DNA of 64,000 bases from Marinomonas sp. MED121 (lineage in GTDB: Bacteria > Pseudomonadota > Gammaproteobacteria > Pseudomonadales > Marinomonadaceae): positions 200,906 through 264,905 of the forward strand of contig NZ_CH672434.1 in the NCBI RefSeq assembly GCF_000153025.1, written 5' to 3'. The translations under genes and the position numbers were made by a program. Below, in pieces: positions 1 through 9,204 of this stretch. Numbering within the stretch: the first letter of the stretch is position 1; each line of letters begins with the position of its first letter. The notes under the pieces are model-generated. The model was not told the DNA's origin and made no database searches. It saw only the letters and a program-made list of their open reading frames with translations.

Positions 1-251
1 CCTATCGTGATGCGATAGCGCCTATTTTAGTTAAATATGAAGGGCGATTTTGCTATGACTTTAGTGTCGATAAAGTCCTTCGTTCAGAAAATTCAGAAGA
101 TATTAATCGAGTTTTCACGCTAAATTTCCCTTCTCAAGCGCGACAAAAAAGCTTTTTTAGTGATGATGCTTATTTAGCGGTTAAAGCGAAATACTTTGAA
201 GCGTCCGTCGCTGAGGCTCACATTCTAGCGGCATTTAATAACGACGATTGA
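1..251 (+). CDS. DUF1330 family protein, C-terminal part (5' end outside window)
   Basis: This is an open frame running in from the left edge in frame 3 and ending at TGA 249-251; 82 codons are visible. The translated end starts YRDAIAPILVKYEGRF and continues with NFPSQARQKSFFSDDAYL. That matches the DUF1330 pattern of a conserved Tyr, a 'GGRF'-like turn and a 'FPS...A..FF.S..Y' segment. DUF1330 proteins are small ferredoxin-like alpha/beta proteins of unknown biochemical role. The stop lies 20 bases before a MerR-type regulator on the same strand, so the two probably share a transcript. The N-terminus and promoter are not visible. Confidence 0.75.
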   Translation, partial: YRDAIAPILVKYEGRFCYDFSVDKVLRSENSEDINRVFTLNFPSQARQKSFFSDDAYLAVKAKYFEASVAEAHILAAFNNDD

Positions 252-271
252 AATGACCTTTAGGTGATTGA

Positions 272-604
272 ATGTATATAGGTGAAGCATCAAAACTAAC
301 CGGGTTAAGCATAAAAGCGATTCGTTTATACGAAGAAAAAGGCCTGATTAGAGTGCCTGCTCGTTCAGGCCGCTATCGTATTTACTCTAAAGCTGATATT
401 GAAATCCTAAAATTGATTGCCGAATCAAAACGCTTGGGGGTGACCTTAGCCAGTTTAAAAGAAGTGATTGTTTATACTGATCATGGTGTAGACTGGCAGC
501 GTATCAAGCATTTTTTATTAGAGGTGAAAGCTAAGCTGCATGCAGAAAGAGCATCACTTGATGAACGTCTTCGCCTAGTGAATCTATGTATCAGTGAAAT
601 TTAG
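272..604 (+). CDS. MerR family transcriptional regulator (short, 110 aa)
   Basis: The N-terminus (MYIGEASKLTGLSIKAIRLY, then EEKGLI) is the classic MerR winged helix-turn-helix, with the 'IRLYEEKGLI' recognition region and 'YRIYSKADIEIL' wing. Residues about 75-110 form the usual dimerisation helix. At 110 residues there is almost no C-terminal effector domain and no Cys pair, so the ligand cannot be read from the sequence. The start has an AGGTGA Shine-Dalgarno about 5 bases upstream. It follows the DUF1330 gene closely and is probably co-transcribed with it, possibly regulating that unit. Confidence 0.85.
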   Translation: MYIGEASKLTGLSIKAIRLYEEKGLIRVPARSGRYRIYSKADIEILKLIAESKRLGVTLASLKEVIVYTDHGVDWQRIKHFLLEVKAKLHAERASLDERLRLVNLCISEI

Positions 605-795
605 ATCTTTATATCCGCTTTTAATCGGATGCATCCCTTTAATTTTATACTTGGTTTAGTTTGAAATGGGTAAATTTCCTTATGCCCAATGGATCCTAAA
701 TTGAGTTTTAAACGCCGTAATTAAACCAGATTTCTACAAGTTGTATTCGCTCAATCCTCATACATTAAATGTTTAATTCTATGTATGAGAGAGCT

Positions 796-1521
796 ATGAA
801 AACACATAATTTAGTTGCTATAAATATTTTGGCATTAGCAATATTACTTGCTGTGATTTGGTTTAATACTCGACCCGTTGGCCCACCTTCAGATGTGACT
901 TATGGCTTTGATGTGTCCCATTATCAAGGGACCATTCAATGGGACAGTATTGATACAAGCACGTATGACTTTTCGATAGCAAAAGCGACTGGAGGCACAG
1001 ACTATATTGACCCAGACTTTAGTGTGAATTGGAATGGCATGAAAGAGCGGGGGCTAATTAGAGGGGCTTATCATTATTTTTATCCCAATGAGAGTGCAAC
1101 ACAACAAGCCCAAAACTATTTAAATACAGTTAAAGGGCTACAAGAAAGTGACTTACCGCCAATTATTGATATCGAAGTTTCGAATGGACTTGATGCAAAA
1201 ACAATTGTTCAAGGTTTGCTGACTTGGTTAGTTGAGGTTGAAAAAGCCACTCAACGTCGTCCTATGATTTATTCTGATTTGAATTTTGCACAAACCTATC
1301 TCACTGATGAAAGTTTAAGTGCTTATCCCCTTTGGATTGCAGACTATAACGATACAGTCGGGGATTTACCTAAACCATGGCAAGCTTCAGGCTGGCGCTT
1401 ATGGCAATATTCTGACTCTGGTGCATTAGATGGTATTGAAGGGGCAGTCGATCAGGATAAATTTCAGGGGGATAAGAAAGCCCTAAAGGCATTTATTAAG
1501 AGCACAGTAGTGTCAAAGTAA
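796..1521 (+). CDS. Glycoside hydrolase family 25 (lysozyme/muramidase-like), membrane-anchored
   Basis: This is a 241-residue protein. It has a hydrophobic N-terminal segment (residues 6-23), a signal anchor or signal peptide, followed by a GH25 TIM-barrel domain. The conserved GFDVSHYQG motif (Asp39) and the DIE catalytic pair (PPIIDIEV, Asp125 and Glu127) are present, with AKATGG, GAYHYF and LWQYSDSG strands typical of the family. GH25 enzymes cleave the MurNAc-GlcNAc bond of peptidoglycan, so a periplasmic role in wall turnover is likely. The frame is open from 769, but GAGAG just before ATG 796 favours that start. A strong palindromic terminator follows. Confidence 0.87.
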   Translation: MKTHNLVAINILALAILLAVIWFNTRPVGPPSDVTYGFDVSHYQGTIQWDSIDTSTYDFSIAKATGGTDYIDPDFSVNWNGMKERGLIRGAYHYFYPNESATQQAQNYLNTVKGLQESDLPPIIDIEVSNGLDAKTIVQGLLTWLVEVEKATQRRPMIYSDLNFAQTYLTDESLSAYPLWIADYNDTVGDLPKPWQASGWRLWQYSDSGALDGIEGAVDQDKFQGDKKALKAFIKSTVVSK

Positions 1522-1581
1522 AAGGTCAGAAGAGAAAGCCAGAAGTTAAAAGTGTTCGTTTTATTGTGATCTTTAAGGCAA

Positions 1582-1620
1582 AAATAAAGGAGATAAAGCT
1601 AAGCTTTATCTCCTTTATTT
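1582..1620. terminator. Bidirectional intrinsic terminator between convergent genes
   Basis: A perfect inverted repeat with 19-bp arms (1582-1600 and 1602-1620, one central base) has A-rich and T-rich outer ends. It therefore reads as hairpin plus T-run on both strands. It separates the GH25 gene (+) from the chemoreceptor (-). Confidence 0.8.
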
Positions 1621-1656
1621 TATGGCACTGGGGTTTCACTCAAAGTGTGAGAGTCA

Positions 1657-3303
1657 CTATTTATTTAATTTGAATGTTGAAATAACCTCTTTTGCTTTAT
1701 CTGCAAAACTGACTAAATCTTCACAATGTTGCATGTTAGATTGGTTTTGCGAGGCTGCTGATTGTGATAAAGATGCAACCTCATCATTCATATCACTTAA
1801 AGACTCTATTGATTGGCTTTGTGATGATACAGACGTAGAAATTAAATCACCCGCTTTTGAAATCTCATCAACAGAGGTGATAATGCTATAAAGTGCTTCG
1901 GCAGTGGATGAAATCTCATCCGCTGCTAACTTAAACTTCTCATGGCCAGAGGTAATACGTGATTCAGCTTCACTTGCGCCTTGTTGAAGTTTATTGATCA
2001 TGGCTTGAATTTCTTCCGTGGAAGATTGAGTCCGACTTGCAAGGCCCCGTACCTCATCCGCTACTACAGCAAACCCTCGACCATGCTCACCTGCTCGGGC
2101 GGCTTCAATGGCGGCATTTAGTGCTAATAGGTTGGTTTGTTCTGCTATTCCGCTGATAACATCTAATACTGCACCAATGTTTTGTGATTCACTTTCAAGC
2201 TGTACAACAGACTTCACACTGACTTCTAGTTCATCTGATAATTGTTTAGTCGATTTCATTGTGCTTTCAATGGAAGTGCGGCTCTCTTGTGCCTTACCTT
2301 TAGCATCATTAGCCAGAGATAAAGACGCCGATGTATGATTTTTTACATCCGTTTCTGTCTCTTTAATTTGATTAATCATGTGGCTAATTTCTTGAAAGAC
2401 TTTGGCTCTTTCTTCAGCCACTTGTAACGCCGTTTGGGCACTTTGTTTCAGGTCACAACTTTTGTCATCGACTTTAACGAAGAGGCTGGTGGCATGACTT
2501 AAGGTCTCAGATAAACGCTGGGTGAAGCGGTTATAGGCTCTTGCGATAGAGGTGATTTGGTCATTGCCATCTTCAGGAAGGCTGATAGTTAAATCACCGT
2601 CGCCATCAGCGATACCTATCATGGTATTTTCAATTTGAGTTAACGGTTCAACAATGGATTTTAATATGAAGTAAGAGAGAATGAGAGTGCCGATAAGGAG
2701 TACCAAACACACCATCACAAAGAACTTAGCTGCATCATAAAATTGAGCATCCAGGTCATCTAAATAAACACCTGACCCAACAATCCAGCCCCAACTATCA
2801 AAGCCTTTTACATAAGCAACTTTAGGGACGGCTGCTTCACTGCCAGGTTTTGGCCAGACATATTCAATGAAACCTTCCCCTTGTGTTTTCACTATTTGGC
2901 CAATATCGAAAAAGATGCGTTTGCCGCTGGCATCCGTTGTTTCAGATAAATTCTTACCAATTAAGTCGGGTACGATAGGGTGCATAATGATGGAGACAGA
3001 GTAATCTTGCATGAAGAAATACTCAACCTCACTGTAGCGCATATCACGAATGGTGCTCTTCGCCAGTTTTTGAGCGGTTTCTGTTGAGAGCTCACCAGAC
3101 TCGGCGAGGCTATGAAAGTGTTTAATCACATCATGTGCTACTTCAACAACATTTTGAGTTTTTAAAAATCTCTCATGTTGCATTCCTTCCTTGTTGGATT
3201 TCAATGCTAAAAATAGGATTAATAGAATGCTTAAAAATACGCAAGTAAGCAGTCCAATTAAGCGAGCTTTGATTGAAATTAATCGAAGGCTTTTGAGGTT
3301 CAT
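1657..3303 (-). CDS. Methyl-accepting chemotaxis protein with single Cache sensor
   Basis: A 548-residue transmembrane chemoreceptor. TM1 is at about 13-35, a periplasmic single-Cache (sCache_2) domain at about 40-190 ([40 protein letters not shown]), and TM2 at about 193-214. HAMP follows to about 270, then a long coiled-coil signalling domain. The hairpin tip reads [20 protein letters not shown] followed by [12 protein letters not shown], the CheA/CheW contact region. sCache_2 domains usually sense small carboxylates, but the ligand here is unknown. No che genes are nearby, so it must feed a chemosensory array encoded elsewhere. Confidence 0.93.
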   Translation of the reverse strand: MNLKSLRLISIKARLIGLLTCVFLSILLILFLALKSNKEGMQHERFLKTQNVVEVAHDVIKHFHSLAESGELSTETAQKLAKSTIRDMRYSEVEYFFMQDYSVSIIMHPIVPDLIGKNLSETTDASGKRIFFDIGQIVKTQGEGFIEYVWPKPGSEAAVPKVAYVKGFDSWGWIVGSGVYLDDLDAQFYDAAKFFVMVCLVLLIGTLILSYFILKSIVEPLTQIENTMIGIADGDGDLTISLPEDGNDQITSIARAYNRFTQRLSETLSHATSLFVKVDDKSCDLKQSAQTALQVAEERAKVFQEISHMINQIKETETDVKNHTSASLSLANDAKGKAQESRTSIESTMKSTKQLSDELEVSVKSVVQLESESQNIGAVLDVISGIAEQTNLLALNAAIEAARAGEHGRGFAVVADEVRGLASRTQSSTEEIQAMINKLQQGASEAESRITSGHEKFKLAADEISSTAEALYSIITSVDEISKAGDLISTSVSSQSQSIESLSDMNDEVASLSQSAASQNQSNMQHCEDLVSFADKAKEVISTFKLNK

Positions 3304-3673
3304 ACTGTGTTCCTAGAGGTCTTCTTGGTCGGTTTGATTGTTTTTAGTTAGATTTATCTAAATAAGCACAATCTAATGTTTCATGGATAATAAAATCTAC
3401 AGATTTTGATTCAAGATGAAATATGTAACCATCGTTAACTTATATTAATTTTGGTTTTTTTAATTGAATGATAAAAACGAGTGCATTTTTAATTCAAGCT
3501 GTTGATATTGATAGTTATTTTTGACTTATAAAATTTACTTATCTTTGTTTTTTTGCCAGTGAAAAGTTTATTCGTATCGGTGAAAACTCCACACTTTGTT
3601 ATCTGCAGAGATAAACTAAGAAGGGATGAATGATGAATTATCGTGAGGGGTTTTGAATAAAACGAAAGATAAT
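3304..3673. other. Gene-free stretch upstream of the chemoreceptor
   Basis: About 370 AT-rich bases lie between the chemoreceptor start and the ybiT terminator. It should hold the chemoreceptor promoter on the minus strand. I see no ORF with a ribosome-binding site and no clear repeat. Confidence 0.5.
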
Positions 3674-3702
3674 TAAAAAACTTATCTCAAAAGAAATAAG
3701 CT
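3674..3702 (-). terminator. Intrinsic terminator of ybiT
   Basis: On the minus strand the arms at 3702-3693 and 3688-3679 form a 10-bp stem (two G-U pairs) with a TTTT loop, followed directly by a run of T. It lies about 30 bases after the ybiT stop. Confidence 0.75.
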
Positions 3703-3730
3703 TTTTAATCAATGATATATCTAATTTTTG

Positions 3731-5353
3731 TTAAGCGACTTTTTTGGCATTTTTCTTGGCATTTTCTAATTCTTTGTTCGCCATATATTCGTCAAAGGTA
3801 CCATGAAAATTAATGAGCTTTTGATCTTGAACATCGATAATGCGCGTTGCAAGAGAAGAGACAAATTCTCTATCATGGCTAACGAAGATGAGCGTACCTT
3901 GGTAGTCTTTAAGTGCATTGTTTAATGCATCAATGGCTTCAATGTCCATATGGTTTGTGGGCTCATCCATGATCATGACATTGATATCCATCATCATTAG
4001 CTTACCAAACAATAGTCGATTCTTTTCACCACCTGAGCAGTTACGCGCTTTTTTGTTGATGTCGTCATCAGTAAATAATAAACGGCCTAACAAACCACGT
4101 ACCATAAGGTCGTTGTGTTTGATTGTGCGCCATTGTGACATCCAGTCAAACAGGTTTAAGTCGTTGTCAAAATCTGCTGTGCTATCTTGGGGACAGTAAC
4201 CAATTGAGGCGTTTTCAGACCATTTTATCACCCCTTCATTATGCTCAAGCTCATTCACTAAGCAACGAAGTAGGGTTGACTTACCGACACCATTTTCACC
4301 TATGACAGCTAGTTTAGCACCCGCTTCCAAGATGAGTTCACCGCCTTTAAATAAGGTTTCACCCTCAAAACCATGAGCTAACTCTTCTAAAATTAAAGCC
4401 TGGCGGTGCATTTTTTTCCCTTCCTCAAAACTTAGTGAAGGGGTCATTCGGCTAGAAGACTTAACATCATCGAGTTTTATTTTATCAAGCTTTTTCGCAC
4501 GAGAACTGGCTTGTTTGGCTTTTGATGCATTGGCACCAAATCGATTAACAAAGCCTTGTAATTCATCAATTTCAGCACTTTTTTTCGCATTACCAGCCAA
4601 TAATTGCTCTTGTATTAGTGCGGAGGCTTCAAGATAGTATTCATAATTACCCGGATAAATACGCAGCTCGCCATAATCTATGTCAGCCATATGGGTACAG
4701 ACGGTATTCAAGAAGTGTCTATCATGGGAAATGATAATCATGGTGCATTTACGTTTATTAAGTTCTTTGCCTAACCAGTTAATGGTGTGTATATCCAAGT
4801 TGTTGGTTGGCTCATCTAATAATAAAACATCTGGATTAGAGAAGAGGGCTTGTGCAAGCAATACCCTTAGCTTTCGACCCGGAGCAACTTGCTGCATTAA
4901 ACCAAAGTGAAACGCTTCTTCGATTCCCGCTTCAATTAAGATCTCACCCGCGCGGCTTTCTGCCGTATAACCATCAAGCTCAGCAAACTCACTTTCTAAT
5001 TCACCCACCTTCATGCCGTCTTCTTCACTCATTTCAGGGAGTGAATAAATGCGATCCCTTTCCTGCTTAATTTGCCAAAGTTTGGCATCACCCATAATCA
5101 CGGTATCGATAACACTGTATTGCTCAAATGCAAACTGATCTTGACTCAAAGTACCGAGTTTTTGACCCGGTGTAATAGAGACATTGCCTGATGTTGGAAT
5201 TAATTCGCCACTTAATATTTTCATAAAGGTGGACTTACCACAGCCATTCGCACCAATTAAACCATAGCGATTACCATTACCAAATTTGGCTGAAATATTT
5301 TCAAAGAGAGGCTCAGGGCCAAATTGCATTGTGATGTTTGCGGTAGAGATCAA
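3731..5353 (-). CDS. ybiT: ABC-F family ATPase YbiT (ribosome-associated)
   Basis: Two ABC ATPase domains lie on one chain with no membrane segments. Walker A motifs are GANGCGKST and GENGVGKST; Walker B/signature motifs include [19 protein letters not shown] and [10 protein letters not shown]. The inter-domain linker and the end match YbiT (ITMQFG start, [31 protein letters not shown]). ABC-F proteins act on ribosome-bound tRNA and translation rather than transport. The frame is open to 5455, but its first 34 residues have no family counterpart. TTG 5353-5351, preceded by GGAA, gives 540 residues, close to the family's roughly 530, so I chose that start. Confidence 0.93.
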   Translation of the reverse strand: MISTANITMQFGPEPLFENISAKFGNGNRYGLIGANGCGKSTFMKILSGELIPTSGNVSITPGQKLGTLSQDQFAFEQYSVIDTVIMGDAKLWQIKQERDRIYSLPEMSEEDGMKVGELESEFAELDGYTAESRAGEILIEAGIEEAFHFGLMQQVAPGRKLRVLLAQALFSNPDVLLLDEPTNNLDIHTINWLGKELNKRKCTMIIISHDRHFLNTVCTHMADIDYGELRIYPGNYEYYLEASALIQEQLLAGNAKKSAEIDELQGFVNRFGANASKAKQASSRAKKLDKIKLDDVKSSSRMTPSLSFEEGKKMHRQALILEELAHGFEGETLFKGGELILEAGAKLAVIGENGVGKSTLLRCLVNELEHNEGVIKWSENASIGYCPQDSTADFDNDLNLFDWMSQWRTIKHNDLMVRGLLGRLLFTDDDINKKARNCSGGEKNRLLFGKLMMMDINVMIMDEPTNHMDIEAIDALNNALKDYQGTLIFVSHDREFVSSLATRIIDVQDQKLINFHGTFDEYMANKELENAKKNAKKVA

Positions 5354-5541
5354 GGGAAAGTTCCAGTTGTATGGACCACCAGACTGATTTTCTGACTCAT
5401 TCAGGAAAATTAGGCGACAGTATAATTTTAGGCCGCGAATTATACAGGGTTTCATAAAGGAATGTCGGGCTAATTTGTTTACTTTAAATCTCTTTGCATA
5501 ACCATGTTAATGTGAAATCTGCTCACAATTTAGTCTTCTAA

Positions 5542-5574
5542 TTCACCCCCAGTTCACCCCGTAGCATGTATAAC
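5542..5574 (+). promoter_or_regulatory. Response-regulator-type direct repeat overlapping a promoter
   Basis: TTCACCCC occurs at 5542 and again at 5553, an 11-bp period (one helical turn) as bound by OmpR/PhoB-class regulators. TATAAC at 5569-5574 could be the -10 box, which places the repeat over the -35 region as in activator-dependent promoters. The same CTAATTCACCCC-N3-TTCACC arrangement lies upstream of the DUF2860 gene on the other strand. Binding by the regulator encoded at 5814 is inferred. Confidence 0.55.
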
Positions 5575-5597
5575 ATGGATCACGATAAGGAGGGGTT

Positions 5598-5762
5598 ATG
5601 CTTAATCAATTAATTTGTACTAAAGAAACACTGCTATTCTGTTTTTTTGTTCTTGCCTCTATGTGCTTGATTCTGGCTTCACAATTTTATTGGCTGGCGT
5701 GTAATAATCCATTCTACTTTATGGATAAGCCTGTTTTATGGCTTTTTTTGTGCTTTGATTAA
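5598..5762 (+). CDS. Small hydrophobic protein (54 aa) ahead of a two-component system
   Basis: ATG 5598 follows a near-perfect AAGGAGG ribosome-binding site and opens a 54-codon frame ending at TAA 5760-5762. Residues about 12-36 are strongly hydrophobic (TLLFCFFVLASMCLILASQF) and a second hydrophobic patch (VLWLFLCF) ends the protein. Five Cys residues are present. It lies just downstream of the TTCACC direct repeat and about 50 bases before the response regulator, on the same strand. I recognise no family. It could be a small membrane partner or modulator of the sensor kinase, or a leader peptide; the excellent ribosome-binding site is the main support. Confidence 0.55.
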   Translation: MLNQLICTKETLLFCFFVLASMCLILASQFYWLACNNPFYFMDKPVLWLFLCFD

Positions 5763-5813
5763 GGTGTAAAAGGGCTTTTATTAATGTCTTACGAAGACGA
5801 TTTTTAGGTGTCT

Positions 5814-6527
5814 ATGTCAACTCAAAACCATTCAAAATATACCGACTCTCATTTGACGATAGATGTTCTGTTAGTTGAGGATGACAGGGATTTGGCCCTA
5901 TCTGTGGCAGAATATTTGATGTATGAAGGTATCCAATGTGACCATGCTTTTAATGGTGAAGTTGGGTTTAATCTCGCAAATAATCATGTTTACGATGTTA
6001 TTTTGTTAGATGTGAATCTGCCTAAGTTAAATGGTTTGGGGGTATGTCACAAGCTCAGACAAAAAGGTAAAGATACGCCCATATTGATGCTTACGGCAAA
6101 AGATACCTTAGAGGATAAAGAGGCTGGCTTTATTGCGGGTACTGATGATTATCTAGTGAAACCTTTTGCTATGAGAGAACTCGCGCTTCGAATAAAGTCG
6201 CTCGCTAAAAGAAAAAGTAGCCAAGCGAAAGTCTTATATAGGGGTGATCTATGTTTTGACCTAGCATCTGGTGTTGTAACGCGTTCAGGTGTTGAGATAA
6301 AGCTGACCCGTATTAATCTTAAATTACTTGAGTTTTTATTACGTAAAAGCCCTGAAATTGTCAGTAGAAGAGACATTGAGGAATCCTTGTGGCCAGATGA
6401 GCCCCCCGAAAGTAATAACCTTAAAGTACAGCTGTATCAATTAAGGCAAAAGATAGATAAACCCTTCCCAGATAAATTAATCGAAACCGTAGCGGGCCAT
6501 GGCTTTAGAATTAAAGGCAACAAATGA
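5814..6527 (+). CDS. OmpR/PhoB-class response regulator
   Basis: A 237-residue protein with an N-terminal receiver domain. The acidic pocket is VEDD (residues 21-24), the phosphoacceptor Asp66 lies in LLDVNLP, the switch Thr94 in MLTAKD and Lys116 in LVKPF. A C-terminal winged-helix DNA-binding domain ends with VQLYQLRQKIDKPF and TVAGHGFRIKG. The frame is open from GTG 5808, but AGG before ATG 5814 favours ATG. Its stop overlaps the kinase start by 4 bases (ATGA), so the two are translationally coupled. It probably binds the TTCACC direct repeats upstream of its own operon and of the DUF2860 gene. Confidence 0.93.
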   Translation: MSTQNHSKYTDSHLTIDVLLVEDDRDLALSVAEYLMYEGIQCDHAFNGEVGFNLANNHVYDVILLDVNLPKLNGLGVCHKLRQKGKDTPILMLTAKDTLEDKEAGFIAGTDDYLVKPFAMRELALRIKSLAKRKSSQAKVLYRGDLCFDLASGVVTRSGVEIKLTRINLKLLEFLLRKSPEIVSRRDIEESLWPDEPPESNNLKVQLYQLRQKIDKPFPDKLIETVAGHGFRIKGNK

Positions 6528-7804
6528 AAATAAGCAAAAGCTCTCCACTAAAAAACAGAATCAGTTACTTCTTCCTCAGTATTATCTTCATTAGCGTCAT
6601 CGCCTTTGCGTGGTTTATGGATGAGTCATTTGGATCTGGCCTTGAAAAGTCAGCCAAGTTAAGGCTGATATCCGAATATAATGGCTATGCGCGCGAGTAT
6701 GAAAAAGACACAAATACACCTTTTAAAAATAGCTATGTCATAAATTTTTATTTTGACGAATTACCTGATGTTTGGGTGGAAAACATTCAAGTATTTGATG
6801 GTTTTAAATTAAACGATGGTGAGTTTGAAGCGGTATTTGTCAATGAGCTCTTGTTAGAAAGTGATGACTATGAACCAATTTATGTGGTTTACACCAACAA
6901 ACTACATGATGGACGGCAGCTTTACGTAGTTGCTATTTATGACTTTGCATTAGTGGGAGATGACTTTGATGCGCTTCAAGTGAGCCAGATAAGCTTTGTG
7001 TTGAGCGTTGTTTTCTCCTATTTAATTCTGACGATTTTAGCCTTATGGTACTACAGCAATATTATCGGTAAAAAAACCTCTCACCTTGTGTCATGGGCAG
7101 AAGAGACGTCGAATAACTTTGTCGAAAAAGACATACCTAATTTTAAGTTTAATGAATTTAATCGAATCGCTGCGTGTTTAATGAGTTCACTGAGTAAGAA
7201 TGCGACATTAGTAGAAAAAGAGCAGCGCTTTTTATCCCATGCGAGCCATGAGTTAAGAACGCCAATTGCTATCATTAAAGCGAATTTAGAAATTTTCGAA
7301 AAAATTGAAGTCAGCGATCCAGCTAAAAGGCCCCTAATGCGTTTAGAAAGGGCGAGTGCGAACATGCAGCTGATTACAGAAACCTTGCTTTGGTTAGCAA
7401 GGCAAAGTGAGTGTAAACCAACAGAATCATGGGTCGATTTCCCTCACTTGCTTACTCAGCTTATTGATGAGCAGAAATATTTGATTCAAGGTGAAGATGT
7501 TGAGGTAATTACCGAGTTTGACGTAGTAGGTAGTCAGCTTGTGCCTTTATCTCCCTTGATGATAGTGCTCAATAATTTGATTAGAAATGCCTTCCAATAT
7601 ACTCACAATGGCTGGATAAAAATTAGCTTTAAAGATAATCGTATTCTCATTGAAAACTATGATACGGATAAAGTTGATGAGCCATCGATAGATGGTTTTG
7701 GCTTGGGTTTAGAGCTTACCCAGCGAATTTGTAAAAAACTTGATTGGAAACTTGGTATTCATTTCCAAGAGAAAGGTGTGTTAGCAACACTTTATTTGCC
7801 TTAG
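6524..7804 (+). CDS. Two-component sensor histidine kinase
   Basis: A 426-residue membrane kinase. TM1 is at about 13-32 and a periplasmic sensor of about 120 residues (33-152) resembles no domain I recognise. TM2 is at about 155-178, followed by a HisKA dimerisation helix with His242 in SHASHELRTPIA and a HATPase domain (N-box NNLIRNAFQYT, G-box GFGLGLEL). It partners the overlapping response regulator. The ATP-binding domain is compact, with a short lid. The signal is unknown; the neighbouring outer-membrane gene and small membrane ORF suggest an envelope cue. Confidence 0.92.
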   Translation: MKISKSSPLKNRISYFFLSIIFISVIAFAWFMDESFGSGLEKSAKLRLISEYNGYAREYEKDTNTPFKNSYVINFYFDELPDVWVENIQVFDGFKLNDGEFEAVFVNELLLESDDYEPIYVVYTNKLHDGRQLYVVAIYDFALVGDDFDALQVSQISFVLSVVFSYLILTILALWYYSNIIGKKTSHLVSWAEETSNNFVEKDIPNFKFNEFNRIAACLMSSLSKNATLVEKEQRFLSHASHELRTPIAIIKANLEIFEKIEVSDPAKRPLMRLERASANMQLITETLLWLARQSECKPTESWVDFPHLLTQLIDEQKYLIQGEDVEVITEFDVVGSQLVPLSPLMIVLNNLIRNAFQYTHNGWIKISFKDNRILIENYDTDKVDEPSIDGFGLGLELTQRICKKLDWKLGIHFQEKGVLATLYLP

Positions 7805-7820
7805 ATCTTTTATCACCTTA

Positions 7821-7858
7821 AAAATAGTAAGAGGGTGTGAGGAAAGCACCCTCTACTA
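7821..7858 (-). terminator. Intrinsic terminator between convergent kinase and DUF2860 genes
   Basis: GAGGGTG (7831-7837) pairs with CACCCTC (7847-7853), extended by TAGTA/TACTA with one bulge. On the minus strand the stem is followed by ATTTTT, so it mainly serves the DUF2860 gene. T-richness is weak on the plus side. Confidence 0.65.
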
Positions 7859-7895
7859 ACTTCAATCTCAGTAAGGTGTTTGATAAGTAACCGGA

Positions 7896-8870
7896 TTAAA
7901 ACGCGTAACTTGTACCAACACCTATCATGTAACCACTTTCATTATAGAAATCGATATTCGAATCCACTTCATCATAGCTAAGCATGACTCTGAGTTCTAA
8001 ATTCTGGTAACCCATCAAGTTTTCTTTGCTATAGCCAAGGCTAATGCTAGAACTGGTATCTTCTTGGGTTTGATTAAAAATAGGGTTAGTTTTGTCATAC
8101 TCAGCACTAGAGTAGTCGTACCCTAAAGACACCGCATGTTCACCAAACTTATTCATTAGCATTAAGCCAACCCCGTATGCGGTATAAGACATGGCATCAC
8201 CGTCTGCCGAAAACTGATCAAGATGGATAGACGGCATGAGAAAGGTGGTTTGGCTAATAGGTAGGCCGGTTGAAAGGCTGGCATAAATACCATCGCCATC
8301 ACGCTTTAACAAAGACTGTGTGTTAGCAGAATAAGTGGAAGCAGATAGCTCGTTATCAACATCAGTATCATAGTAGACAAGGTCTGCATCTAGGCCAATG
8401 TTAAGCATGTTTAGGTATTGCAGACGGTAGCCATTGGTTGCGACATCTGTTTCAGTTCTTGCTGTGTTTACCAAATAAGGGTCTGCCCAAGCTTCACCAT
8501 CGATAACGGGTAATAAATAAGAAAACATTAATGCAGATTGATCTGCTAGTTGAAAGCCGTAGCCAAGCTCGAGTGAAGCACCAACCGCATCAGACTCGCC
8601 TATAGCTAAGAATACTTTTTGTTTACCAAAGGTGTAGTTTATATCGCCTAATGGTAAAGCCATCACATCAGATTCTGAGCTGCCTTCGGTATTTAAACTG
8701 CCTGTCTTGGTTTTAGTTTCTGTATCAAGATTGCTTTTGCCACTGCTAAATCCAGCAAAAAGGCTAATTGAGCCACTAAAGCCTTGCTCTTCAAATGGAT
8801 CATCTCCTGGACCTGCATAAGCCAAATTAGTGAGAGGGAGACATACTAGGGGGATAAGATAGTTTTTCAT
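7896..8870 (-). CDS. DUF2860 family outer-membrane protein
   Basis: A 324-residue protein with a signal peptide (MKNYLIPLVCLPLTNLAYA, cleavage after Ala19) and a body of alternating amphipathic strands ending in an aromatic residue (VGTSYAF), as in outer-membrane beta-barrels. The mature N-terminus (FSGSISLFAGFSSGKSNL) matches the DUF2860 family as I remember it. No enzymatic motif is seen. It lies convergent to the two-component operon, yet its upstream region (8916-8932) carries the same TTCACC direct repeat found before that operon. It is therefore a candidate regulon member. Function unknown; porin or envelope-stress roles are possible. Confidence 0.78.
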   Translation of the reverse strand: MKNYLIPLVCLPLTNLAYAGPGDDPFEEQGFSGSISLFAGFSSGKSNLDTETKTKTGSLNTEGSSESDVMALPLGDINYTFGKQKVFLAIGESDAVGASLELGYGFQLADQSALMFSYLLPVIDGEAWADPYLVNTARTETDVATNGYRLQYLNMLNIGLDADLVYYDTDVDNELSASTYSANTQSLLKRDGDGIYASLSTGLPISQTTFLMPSIHLDQFSADGDAMSYTAYGVGLMLMNKFGEHAVSLGYDYSSAEYDKTNPIFNQTQEDTSSSISLGYSKENLMGYQNLELRVMLSYDEVDSNIDFYNESGYMIGVGTSYAF

Positions 8871-8915
8871 ATTTCACCTTATGGTTAATGTTAAAGCCGA
8901 GTGTGAGCTCTTAAA

Positions 8916-8932
8916 GGTGAACCAGGGGTGAA
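8916..8932 (-). promoter_or_regulatory. TTCACC direct repeat upstream of DUF2860 gene
   Basis: On the minus strand TTCACCCC starts at 8932 and TTCACC at 8921, an 11-bp period, preceded by CTAA exactly as at 5538-5541. It lies about 50 bases before the DUF2860 start. It is the second copy of the motif in front of the response-regulator operon. Confidence 0.5.
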
Positions 8933-9090
8933 TTAGAGTGTGAATCTCTGACGGTTTTAAGGAGAGAATCAGTTTAAAGGTTTTATAAAATGACTGTTTT
9001 TTCAGATGCTTATAAATAATTAAGTTATTGCCAGATCAAGCAAAGGATACTTGTTACAATAGCCAAATAACTAAGACGAATGCCTCTATT

Positions 9091-9170
9091 TTAAGCAAGG
9101 CTTTACTTAAGCAAGACTTTACTTAAGCAAGACTTTACTTAAGAAAGACTTTACTTAAGAAAGACTCAAT
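9091..9170. repeat. Five 16-bp tandem repeats
   Basis: The unit TTAAGCAAGACTTTAC is repeated five times at 9091, 9107, 9123, 9139 and 9155. Units 2 and 3 are identical, unit 1 has one change, unit 4 one, and unit 5 diverges at its end. It lies 35 bases before the VF530 gene in the roughly 330-bp gap that also holds the DUF2860 promoter. Confidence 0.9.
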
Positions 9171-9204
9171 TGTCTTAATAACATTTTTGTTAATTGGAAC
9201 ACAC

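Noticed and set aside
5354..5455. 34-residue N-terminal extension of YbiT
   Set aside because: It has no family counterpart; the TTG at 5353 with a GGAA ribosome-binding site gives the normal length.
5511..5527. TGTGA...TCACA dyad resembling a CRP site upstream of the small ORF
   Set aside because: The half-sites are 7 bases apart, not the 6 of the CRP consensus, and no other feature supports it.
9091..9170. CRISPR-like array
   Set aside because: The 16-bp units are directly adjacent without unique spacers and no cas genes are near.
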